Source: SAR324 cluster bacterium (GTDB lineage Bacteria > SAR324 > JACQKK01). From it: 5,203 bases of DNA. The notes beneath the pieces are model-generated. The model worked only from the letters and a program-made list of their open reading frames with translations. It was not told the DNA's origin and made no database searches. The stretch's first letter is position 1. Each line of letters opens with the position of its first letter. Below, piece after piece: positions 1 through 5,203 of this stretch. The stretch covers positions 1 to 5,203 of the forward strand of contig JAPUJL010000399.1 of assembly GCA_027296185.1 (NCBI GenBank), read 5' to 3'. Both the position numbers and the translations under genes were made by a program.

Positions 1-500
1 CCCACCTTGAGCACGCTGTTGCCGAACTCCGGGGCGTAGGTCCAGGTGAAGCTGGCGGCTCCGGGCGGGATCTCCCCCTGAATCGTCACTGTGGTCAGCC
101 GCTCCAGTCCCAGGTCGCCCACGTCCGGCACCTCCGCTGCCACCAGACGGGGCCGGGAGCGCCGGCCGTCGAAGAGGATCTCGATGCCGTCCAGATAGGG
201 CGCCTGGAAAGCGAAGATGCGCTCCTCGAGCGCTTCCGCCGGCAGCGCCCGCAGCGTGTCGTACTGCTGGGCGTTGGGGGATTCGCTGGTGTCCTGGTGC
301 TGGGGGCCGATGCCCGCCAGCACGGCCTCCATGTTGAGCACGATCCTTGCCTCGTAGGTGCCGGCGTCGTCGACGGTCATCGTCACGATCGCCGGGCGCA
401 ACCGGTGGGCCGCCGCCGCCGGGGGCAGGAGCGCGGCGATCGGGAATGCAACGAGGGTCGCCGCCAGCGGCAGGAGGACCGGACGGGCGTGGAATCGCAT
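1..500 (-). CDS. HupE/UreJ-type membrane protein, N-terminal part (3' end cut by window)
   Basis: The frame is open from an ATG at 498-500 to the window edge (166 codons), so the C-terminal part is missing. Residues 1-31 form a Sec signal peptide: basic start (MRFHARP), a long Leu/Ala core and an AAA-A cleavage region, predicting a mature N-terminus of His32 (HRLRPAIV). A soluble extracytoplasmic region follows, with NMEAVLAGIGPQHQDT (56-71) and SPNAQQYDTLRALP (74 onward), and then beta-rich sequence (TVTIQGEIPPGAASFTWTYAPEF). I recognise this as the N-terminal domain that precedes the transmembrane HupE/UreJ permease domain in long-form family members. The family is associated with nickel or cobalt uptake for hydrogenase and urease. 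The permease part should lie left of position 1 and is not seen, so the assignment rests on the N-terminal domain and the divergent DUF4198 neighbour. The ribosome-binding site is weak (CGGAA, spacing about 5). Substrate is unproven. Confidence 0.62.
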   Translation of the reverse strand, partial: MRFHARPVLLPLAATLVAFPIAALLPPAAAAHRLRPAIVTMTVDDAGTYEARIVLNMEAVLAGIGPQHQDTSESPNAQQYDTLRALPAEALEERIFAFQAPYLDGIEILFDGRRSRPRLVAAEVPDVGDLGLERLTTVTIQGEIPPGAASFTWTYAPEFGNSVLKV

Positions 501-616
501 GGGGTTCCGTTGGGCGGGGTTTCCGTGACAAGCTCTCCCCAGGAATATACAACACGCCCTGGTCCGGCGCCACGGGGCGGCGCCCGGTCAAGGCCACCGA
601 TGGGAACCGATCCACG
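501..616. promoter_or_regulatory. Divergent intergenic promoter region between the two secreted-protein genes
   Basis: This 116-bp spacer must carry the start signals of both divergent genes. A small AT-rich island at 541-552 (GGAATATACAAC) stands out in GC-rich surroundings. On the plus strand GTGACA (525-530) is a 5/6 match to a -35 box, with TATACA (546-551) as a possible -10, but the spacer is only 15 bp. On the minus strand TATATT (549-544) is a 5/6 match to a -10 box, with no good -35. Downstream, GGCGCC occurs at 566-571 and 579-584 around a 7-nt loop and could form a short GC hairpin in the rightward 5' leader. The boxes are read by eye, so exact promoter positions are uncertain. Confidence 0.35.
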
Positions 617-1441
617 ATGACCCTTTGCCGCACCAGTTTCCTGGTTGCGACCATCGCCGCCGCACTGCTGCTGGCTGCGGCCGGACCCCTATGGGCCCAC
701 GACTTTTGGATCGAGCCTTCCACCTTCCGCCCGGCGGTCGGTACCGAGGTGGCGCTCACGTTGCGGGTGGGGCAGGACTTCAGCGGCAACGGCCAGCCCT
801 ATATCCCCGCGTGGTTTTCCGACTATCGGGTGTCGGGTCCCAATGGCGACCGCGCCATCGAGGGGATCGTCGGCGACGACCCCGCGGGCGGATTCGTCGC
901 CACCGGTGCGGGCATGCACGTGGTGGGCTACCGCAGCACCCGCGACTTCGTGGAGTTGGCGCCGGAACTGTTTCGCAAGTACCTGGCCATGGAAGGGCTC
1001 GAGTTCGTCCAGGGCCTGCGCGCCGAGCGCGGGGAAAGCGAGGTCAAGGCCCGCGAGTTTTACTCCCGCTGCGTGAAGTCGCTGATCCTCGCCGGCGCCG
1101 GCCAGCCGGGGGCGGGCTTCGACAAGGTGCTGGGCTATACCCTGGAGTTGCTCCCCGAACGGAATCCGTACGCGCTGGCGCCGGGGGATGACCTGCCCCT
1201 GCGGCTGGTCTACGAGGGGCGGCCTCTGGAGGGCGCGCTTGTGCTGGCGTTCACCCGGGAGCGGCCCGAAGCGAAGATCCAGGCCCGCACCGACCGCGAG
1301 GGCCGCGTCCGGCTGACCTTGGACCGGCCCGGCATGTGGCTGGTCAAGGCGGTGCACATGATTCCCACCCAGCCGCCCGATTCCAAGGCGCAGTGGGAAA
1401 GCTTCTGGGCCTCGCTGACCTTCGAGCTAGCGGCGCGCTAG
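617..1441 (+). CDS. DUF4198 family periplasmic protein (NikK-like, putative Ni/Co handling)
   Basis: This encodes 274 residues. The open frame extends back to 347, but that stretch is antisense to the divergent gene. The ATG at 617 places a Sec signal peptide (residues 1-27, ending GPLWA) at the N-terminus, so this start was chosen. Predicted cleavage leaves His28 first in HDFWIEPSTFRP, the typical opening of DUF4198 proteins, followed by a beta-rich domain with RVGQDFSGN. Residues about 190-249 look like an Ig-like beta domain (ARTDREGRVRLTL, PGMWLVKAVHM). The C-terminus has the family ending WESFWASLTFE (260-270). DUF4198 includes NikK, an accessory component of ECF-type nickel/cobalt transporters; here the divergent HupE/UreJ-type gene supports a metal role. 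The protein is probably periplasmic, delivering or binding metal. The ribosome-binding site is weak (GGGAAC). Family assignment is confident, metal and mechanism are inferred. Confidence 0.82.
   Translation: MTLCRTSFLVATIAAALLLAAAGPLWAHDFWIEPSTFRPAVGTEVALTLRVGQDFSGNGQPYIPAWFSDYRVSGPNGDRAIEGIVGDDPAGGFVATGAGMHVVGYRSTRDFVELAPELFRKYLAMEGLEFVQGLRAERGESEVKAREFYSRCVKSLILAGAGQPGAGFDKVLGYTLELLPERNPYALAPGDDLPLRLVYEGRPLEGALVLAFTRERPEAKIQARTDREGRVRLTLDRPGMWLVKAVHMIPTQPPDSKAQWESFWASLTFELAAR
1427..1441 (+). other. Perfect inverted repeat over the DUF4198 stop codon
   Basis: CTAGCG (1427-1432) and CGCTAG (1436-1441) are perfectly complementary around the 3-nt loop GCG, and a G-U pair (1426/1442) could add one more. 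The right arm ends in the TAG stop of the DUF4198 gene. No T-run follows (the next bases are TCCGCGCCCC), so it does not look like an intrinsic terminator. It could be an mRNA 3'-end or stability structure, or chance in GC-rich DNA. Confidence 0.35.
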
Positions 1442-1488
1442 TCCGCGCCCCGGCGCCCCTTCCCCATTCACCTTCCGGACCCGATCCC

Positions 1489-1872
1489 ATGAGCGAGAGC
1501 CCCGCGGTGACGCCCGAATTGCTCGAGGAGATTTGCGACGCCTTCAACCGACACGACGTGGACGCGATCCTCTCCTACTTCGCCGACGAGTGCGAGTGGA
1601 TCATGGCCCGCGGCCCCGATGCCCCTTGGGGACGGCGCTGCGTGGGGAAGGCGGAGATCGGCGAGGTGCTGCGGGCGCGGTTCGCCGTGGTCCGCGACAT
1701 GCGCTGGGTAGACACCCGGCATTGGGTCATGGGCGAAAAGGCCCTCTCCGAATGGCGGGTTCAGGGCACGGGAGAATCCGGCGAGCGCATCGACTGGCTC
1801 GGCTGCGACCTGTGGGAGTTCCGCGGGGGGAAGCTCGCCAAGAAGGATACCTACTGGAAGACCATCGACTAG
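1489..1872 (+). CDS. SnoaL-like / NTF2-superfamily small protein
   Basis: This encodes 127 residues, starting at the ATG opening MSESPAVTPELLEEI. The longer upstream frame overlaps the DUF4198 gene and has no family-like sequence, so it was rejected. The pattern is that of a SnoaL-like NTF2 fold: N-terminal helix LLEEICDAFNRHDVDAILSYF (11-31) with the family's 'fnrhDvdai..yfadd' signature, FADECEWIM (31-39), the GRRCVGKAEIGEVLRARF helix (48-65), then strands MRWVDTRHWVMGEKALSEW (71-89) and IDWLGCDLWEFRGGKLAKKDTYW (101-123). The length fits a single cone-shaped domain, cytoplasmic with no signal peptide. The fold serves polyketide cyclases, isomerases, dehydratases and many ligand-binding proteins, so the substrate cannot be named. 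It lies 47 nt after the DUF4198 gene on the same strand and may be co-transcribed, but the ribosome-binding site is weak. It faces the transporter operon convergently. Confidence 0.85.
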   Translation: MSESPAVTPELLEEICDAFNRHDVDAILSYFADECEWIMARGPDAPWGRRCVGKAEIGEVLRARFAVVRDMRWVDTRHWVMGEKALSEWRVQGTGESGERIDWLGCDLWEFRGGKLAKKDTYWKTID

Positions 1873-1925
1873 GCGCCCTCCCGGCCGGGGCACAATGCAG
1901 TGCGGGAATTCCGGCGCCATTGGGT

Positions 1926-2057
1926 ACCGTGGATCGCATCGCCGAAGCGCACCCAGCGGCGGCCCGCGAACCGGGCCCGACGCATCTGCTGTGGGGGATA
2001 GAAATCGGCCGCACCGGTCTCATAATCCCGGCCGGCCTCGATCTCGGCATCCGTCAC
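1926..2057 (-). pseudogene. Remnant C-terminal tail of a second HAAT-type substrate-binding protein
   Basis: On the minus strand the frame read down from 2057 encodes ADFYPPQQMRRARF (from about 2009) followed by AGRRWVRFGDAIHG, ending near 1926. This aligns without gaps to the tail of the intact substrate-binding protein (TDFYPIEQMQLMKF, DGERWRAMGGLIDT). Shared residues include DFYP, QM, F, G, RW, G and I, about 13 identities in 36 positions counted by hand. DFYPxxQMxxxxFxGxRW is the usual ending of this family. No body of the gene remains: upstream sequence in this frame (GQGDSIAPSVTDAEIEAG) is only weakly family-like and soon meets the intact gene in another frame. The frame continues to a TAG at 1869-1871 with no family resemblance. 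The GTG at 2055-2057 could start a small ORF of 62 codons, but no ribosome-binding site is evident. Best read as a decayed paralogue, too divergent from its neighbour for a recent duplication. Confidence 0.55.
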
Positions 2058-2118
2058 GCTGGGGGCGATGCTGTCCCCCTGACCGCATCGCCCTTCCGCC
2101 GCCTGAATTGCCGGGCCG

Positions 2119-3345
2119 CTAGCTCGACGAGGTGTCGATCAAGCCGCCCATCGCCCGCCAGCGCTCCCCGTCGAATTTCATGAGCTGCATCTGCTCGATC
2201 GGATAGAAGTCGGTGGAGCTGGTGTTGATGCGCATGCCCGGCAGCAGCATGCTCAACTCCAGGTCCTTGATGTTGGCCGCCTCCGCCATGATGTTCTCGC
2301 GGGAGAGGTTGTCCCCGCATTTCTCGATCACATGGTGCAGCAACTGGGAAACGATATAGGCGTAGGCGTTGAACGGCTCGTCCGGGTTGCCGTCCGGGTA
2401 GTACTCGCCGATCCACTTGCGCCACTCGATCACGGCGGGATCGTCCGCCCACTCCGGATCGGATGGATCCTTGAAGAACCGGGTCGAGATGATGCCCTTG
2501 GAGCGCTTGAGACCGGCGGGCTTCATCACGGCGGCGACGGATTGGGAGACGTTGTTCAGGAAGTGCACGGGCTTCCAGCCAATCTCCGAGATCTTGCGGA
2601 TGGACTGGGCCGCGAACTTGGGAATGGAAATGTTGAAGAACACATCCGCGCCACTGCCTTTCAGGGAGACGATCTGGGAGTCGATGGTCGGATCGGTCAC
2701 CTCGTAGCTGACCTCGGCCACGATCATCCGTTGTCCGGCCTCGCCCAGCCCATCCTTGAAGCCCAGGAGGTAGTCCTTGCCGTAGTCGTCATTCTGGTAG
2801 AGGATGCCGATCTTGGCGTTGGGGAACTGCTCGAGAATGTACGTGGCGTAGATCTTCGATTCGGTCTGGTAGTTGGGCTGGAAGCCGATGGTCCAGGGGT
2901 GCCCTTGGGGATCGCCCCACTTGGTGGCGCCCGTGGCCACGAACAGGTGCGGCACCTTCTTCTGGTTCACGTATTCCCAGATGGCCGTGTTGGTTGGCGT
3001 TCCCAGGGTCTGGAAGAGGAAAGCCACCTCGTCCTGCTCCACCAGCCGCCGGATCTGCTCCACGGTCTTGGGCGGGCTGTAGCCGTCGTCGTAGGTAATG
3101 AACTCGATCTGGCGGCCGTTGATGCCGCCCTGCTCGTTGACCATCTTGAAGTAGCCCTCGATGGCCCGGCCGATGGTGCCATAGGAGGAGGCGGGACCGC
3201 TGTAGGGATTCGTGTTCCCCACTTTGATCGTCTTGTCCGTGACGCCCGGGGTATCGCCGCTTTCGCCGCCGCATTGACCGCCGATAAACACGGTGGCAAG
3301 CAGCAACAACCCCAGCGTGGCATAGGAAGCAGTCATTCTGTTCAT
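2119..3345 (-). CDS. Branched-chain amino-acid-type ABC transporter substrate-binding protein
   Basis: This encodes 408 residues, the usual length of a type 1 periplasmic-binding-fold (Peripla_BP_6/LivK-like) receptor for HAAT importers. An N-terminal export signal (residues 1-24) is followed by Cys25, but the preceding GGQ is not a standard lipobox, so lipid anchoring is uncertain. Lobe 1 opens IKVGNTNPYSGPASSYG (40-56), then EQGGINGRQIEF (71-82), TYDDGYSPPKTVEQIRRLVE, LGTPTNTAIW and LFVATGATKWGDP; lobe 2 has ILYQNDDYGKDY, SGADVFFN and KPVHFLNNV. The tail DFYPIEQMQLMKFDGERW is typical of the family. The motifs fit a ligand-binding subgroup common in proteobacteria, often not tied to true Leu/Ile/Val uptake; substrate could be amino acids, amides or aromatic or fatty acids. 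It is the last gene of the operon, 41 nt after livM. The ATG at 3345 has GAGGTG 4 nt upstream; a second ATG nine bases inside would space it at 13. See the hairpin covering this site. Confidence 0.93.
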   Translation of the reverse strand: MNRMTASYATLGLLLLATVFIGGQCGGESGDTPGVTDKTIKVGNTNPYSGPASSYGTIGRAIEGYFKMVNEQGGINGRQIEFITYDDGYSPPKTVEQIRRLVEQDEVAFLFQTLGTPTNTAIWEYVNQKKVPHLFVATGATKWGDPQGHPWTIGFQPNYQTESKIYATYILEQFPNAKIGILYQNDDYGKDYLLGFKDGLGEAGQRMIVAEVSYEVTDPTIDSQIVSLKGSGADVFFNISIPKFAAQSIRKISEIGWKPVHFLNNVSQSVAAVMKPAGLKRSKGIISTRFFKDPSDPEWADDPAVIEWRKWIGEYYPDGNPDEPFNAYAYIVSQLLHHVIEKCGDNLSRENIMAEAANIKDLELSMLLPGMRINTSSTDFYPIEQMQLMKFDGERWRAMGGLIDTSSS

Positions 3346-3350
3346 GGGTC

Positions 3351-3367
3351 ACCTCATGGATTGAGGT
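3351..3367 (-). promoter_or_regulatory. Hairpin sequestering the ribosome-binding site of the substrate-binding gene
   Basis: In the livM/substrate-binding gene spacer the mRNA would read ACCTCA, loop ATCCA, TGAGGT: a perfect 6-bp stem with a 5-nt loop. The 3' arm contains most of the GAGGTG Shine-Dalgarno sequence of the downstream gene, five bases before its ATG. When folded, the stem would mask the ribosome-binding site. It may be a chance inverted repeat, a mild translational control, or an intercistronic processing/stability element. No terminator-type T-run follows. Confidence 0.4.
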
Positions 3368-3386
3368 TGGCGGTTCCGAAGCCCCT

Positions 3387-4403
3387 TCAGGCGCCCCGGT
3401 CCGGTTCTTCGGCCTTGCGGCTGAAACGCGTTATCGTGAGCCTGACGAATCCCGCGATGCCGATGGGCATGGCGTACATGAACGCGATCATCAGAATTCC
3501 GTACACTGCCCAGGGCGCCGCCTTGGAGATATCCTGCATGTAGGTCGGCACGAATTGGATGAAGAACGCCCCGTAGATCGCCCCGGAGATCGACGCGAGA
3601 CCCCCGATCACGACCCCCACCAAGAAAGTAATCGACAGGAACAACTGGAAGCTGTCCGGCGCGACGAACTGCACCACCACCGCCGCAAGCGCCCCGGCGA
3701 TGCCCGTGTACATGGCACTGACGCCGAAGGCCAGGGACTTGTACAGGGTCGTGTTGATACCCATCGCCTCGGCGGCCAGGTGGTGGTCGCGAAGAGCCAC
3801 CAGCGCGCGGCCCACACGGCCGCGCAGCAGGTTCCAGCCGGTAAAGAACGCCGCCAACATGATCGCCAGGGAGAGGAAGTACAACCACTGATCGGGGCTC
3901 AAGGGCAGGCCGAAGGGCGCACCGGGCTTGGCGATGACGATCCCCTGCACGCCGCCGGTCCAATCTTCGAAGTGCTTCAGAATCTGCGGCAACGCCAGCG
4001 CCAGCGCCAGGGTCGCCATGGCCAGGTAGAGCCCTTCCAGCCGCACGGCGGGCAAGCCGAAGAGGAAGCCCACGACGAGGCAGATCACGCCGGCCAAGGG
4101 AATGGTCCAGCCATAGCCCACGCCGTAGTCCTTGATCAGGATCGCCGTGGTGTAGGAACCCATGGCAAAAAAGGCGCCGTGACCGAGGGAGATTTGCCCG
4201 CTGTACCCCGTGAGGATGTTCAGCCCGAGCAGCGCGATCGCATAGATATAGACCAGCGAGAATTGAAAGTTGCGGTAGTCGCTCATCACGAACGGCAGCA
4301 CGCACGCCAGCGCCACCAACGCCGCGAGCCCGGCGGTGCGCCGCCGCTTCGCGGTCAGCGCCGCCTGTACGCCGCTCGAATCGAGCTGTGTGGCCTGCTC
4401 CAT
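3387..4403 (-). CDS. livM: Branched-chain amino-acid-type ABC transporter permease LivM
   Basis: This encodes 338 residues, typical for LivM. After a hydrophilic, basic N-terminus (1-24, ending KRRRTAG) come multiple membrane segments, starting at about 25-40 and 48-66. Family landmarks in order are LNILTGYSGQISLGHGAFFAMGSYTTA (split around 61-87), RLEGLYLAMATLALAL (121-136), GGVQGI (150-155, usually GGsdGi), the cytoplasmic coupling loop RVGRALVALRDHHLAAEAMGI (196-216) that contacts the ATPase, and LVGVVIGGLASISGAIYG (261-278). The C-terminus is short and charged. It forms a heterodimeric inner-membrane channel with LivH, energised by LivG/LivF and fed by the substrate-binding protein. It begins 19 nt after the livH stop and 41 nt before the receptor gene. 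The ribosome-binding site is poor (GAGAA at spacing 4, or GGAG farther upstream), so translational coupling to livH is plausible. Confidence 0.95.
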   Translation of the reverse strand: MEQATQLDSSGVQAALTAKRRRTAGLAALVALACVLPFVMSDYRNFQFSLVYIYAIALLGLNILTGYSGQISLGHGAFFAMGSYTTAILIKDYGVGYGWTIPLAGVICLVVGFLFGLPAVRLEGLYLAMATLALALALPQILKHFEDWTGGVQGIVIAKPGAPFGLPLSPDQWLYFLSLAIMLAAFFTGWNLLRGRVGRALVALRDHHLAAEAMGINTTLYKSLAFGVSAMYTGIAGALAAVVVQFVAPDSFQLFLSITFLVGVVIGGLASISGAIYGAFFIQFVPTYMQDISKAAPWAVYGILMIAFMYAMPIGIAGFVRLTITRFSRKAEEPDRGA

Positions 4404-4422
4404 GATTTCTCGTCGTCTCCGG

Positions 4423-5203
4423 TTACACCCGCTTCACTTCCACCTGCCCGAACAACCCGCTGGGCTTGATCAGCAGCACTCCAATGATGAGCGCCAGCGC
4501 CACGGTGAGCTTGAGGTCGGTGCCGATGAAGGGAATGTAGGTGCTGGCCAGGTTTTCGATCACGCCCACCATGAATCCGCCGAGCACCGCCCCGCCGGGG
4601 CTGGTGAGCCCGCCCAGGGTCGCGGCGGCGAAAGCATAGATCAGGATGCCGCCCATCATGTTCGGCTCAAGGAAGACGATCGGCGCCACCATCATGCCCC
4701 CCACCGCGCCCAGCAGCGCCGCCAGCCCCCAGCCCAGGGCGCGCATCCAGCCCACGCGGATGCCCACCAGGCGGCTGGAGACTGGATTTTCCGTGGCCGC
4801 CCGCATGGCGAGGCCCAGGGACGTGAAGCGGAAGAACACGAACAGCAGGCCGAGCATGATGAAGGTCACCCCGATCACCCCGAGCCCGTGCATGCCGAAG
4901 GAGAATCCTCTGATGTGCACCGGATTCTCCGGGAACGGCGTGGGAAAGGATTTGATCACATAGCTGAAGATCCACCCGGCGATGCTGTTGAAGATCACGA
5001 ACAGGCCCAGCGTGATGATCACGATCGACAGAACCGGCGCGATGGCCAGGGGGCGGATCACCGCCCGCTCGATGGCGACCCCGCCGGCGAACGAGATGAG
5101 CAGGGTCAGCAGGAAGGCCAGCCAGTAGGGCAGCCCCCCGTGAACGAGCGACCAGCCGATATAGGTGGAGAACATCGCCATCTCCCCCTGGGCGAAGTTC
5201 ACG
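4423..5203 (-). CDS. livH: Branched-chain amino-acid-type ABC transporter permease LivH (5' end cut by window)
   Basis: About 260 codons of an approximately 290-residue LivH permease are seen. The frame enters from the right edge: the codon at 5200-5202 is GTG, an internal valine of the family motif VNFAQGEMAMFSTYIGW, so the true start lies outside the window, by family length about 30 codons upstream. Further landmarks are IERAVIRPL (44-52 counted from that valine), ITLGLFVIFNSIAGWIF (63-79), the coupling loop SLGLAMRAATENPVSSRLVGI (128-148), GWGLAALLGAVGGMMVAP (157-174) and TLGGLTSPGGAVLGGFMVGVIENL (195-218). The C-terminus ends LIKPSGLFGQVEVKRV, a usual LivH ending. It partners LivM in the inner membrane and is the most upstream operon gene visible. 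The ATPase genes and promoter are not in the window. Confidence 0.95.
   Translation of the reverse strand, partial: VNFAQGEMAMFSTYIGWSLVHGGLPYWLAFLLTLLISFAGGVAIERAVIRPLAIAPVLSIVIITLGLFVIFNSIAGWIFSYVIKSFPTPFPENPVHIRGFSFGMHGLGVIGVTFIMLGLLFVFFRFTSLGLAMRAATENPVSSRLVGIRVGWMRALGWGLAALLGAVGGMMVAPIVFLEPNMMGGILIYAFAAATLGGLTSPGGAVLGGFMVGVIENLASTYIPFIGTDLKLTVALALIIGVLLIKPSGLFGQVEVKRV

Noticed and set aside
347..616. Upstream extension of the DUF4198 reading frame
   Set aside because: This part overlaps the divergent HupE/UreJ-type gene and is Arg/Pro/Gly-rich; the ATG at 617 puts a proper signal peptide at the N-terminus.
1875..1891. GC palindrome (CCCGGCCGGG, 1880-1889) just after the SnoaL-like gene as a terminator
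   Set aside because: The perfect palindrome leaves no loop, the alternative stem is only about 5 bp including a G-U pair, and no T-run follows.
1468..1920. Minus-strand open frame of 150 codons opposite the SnoaL-like gene
   Set aside because: It is a shadow of a gene with clear family motifs on the plus strand and shows no homology pattern of its own.
2061..2079. GGGGG/CCCCC inverted repeat about 40 nt after the receptor stop as the operon terminator
   Set aside because: It has only 5 bp with a 9-nt loop and no T-run on the minus strand, so it is not a convincing intrinsic terminator, though it remains the only candidate hairpin there.
2332..3543. Long plus-strand open frame of 403 codons
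   Set aside because: It lies antisense to the receptor and the end of livM, both with clear family motifs; its translation is low-complexity Val/Gly/Leu/Asp-rich with no recognisable domain. Such mirror frames are common in GC-rich DNA.
3555..4469. Plus-strand open frame of 304 codons rich in Arg, Gln and His
   Set aside because: It is antisense to livM and the end of livH; its composition is what the complement of a hydrophobic membrane protein gives, with no domain or ribosome-binding site.
1..5203. CRISPR arrays, tRNA genes, insertion sequences, direct repeats or phage genes
   Set aside because: No repeat-spacer pattern, cloverleaf-like segment, transposase motif or terminal inverted repeats were found on either strand by eye.

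Overview
The window is a GC-rich (by eye roughly two-thirds G+C), densely coded chromosomal segment. Gram-negative export signals and the gene families point to a proteobacterium, perhaps gamma or beta. The sequence alone does not allow a finer placement, and there is no rRNA, tRNA, CRISPR array, insertion sequence or phage-like gene.

Left part (1-1872). Two secreted-protein genes are transcribed away from each other from a 116-bp spacer. Leftward is the 5' part of a HupE/UreJ-type membrane protein, cut by the window edge. Rightward is a DUF4198 periplasmic protein of the kind related to NikK. Both families are linked to nickel/cobalt (or other transition metal) handling, so a metal-acquisition locus is the likely theme. 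A small SnoaL/NTF2-fold protein follows 47 nt after the DUF4198 gene on the same strand; its link to the metal genes is unclear.

Middle (1873-2118). This is the convergent zone between the small NTF2-like gene and the transporter operon. It has no intact gene, but on the minus strand it encodes a recognisable C-terminal tail of a second branched-chain amino-acid-type substrate-binding protein. The tail lies directly downstream of the intact one and looks like a decayed paralogue. No convincing intrinsic terminator was found there.

Right part (2119-5203), all on the minus strand. A branched-chain amino-acid-type (HAAT) ABC importer operon runs in the order livH (5' end cut off by the window), livM, substrate-binding protein. 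The spacings are 19 and 41 nt, so co-transcription is expected. The two ATPases (LivG/LivF) are not here and would have to lie upstream of livH, beyond the window, or elsewhere. A perfect 6-bp inverted repeat just before the substrate-binding gene includes its ribosome-binding site.

Nothing here amounts to a clearly new biological system. The points most worth a second look are the paralogue remnant, the hairpin over the ribosome-binding site, the non-canonical lipobox, and the predicted N-terminal histidine on both divergent secreted proteins.
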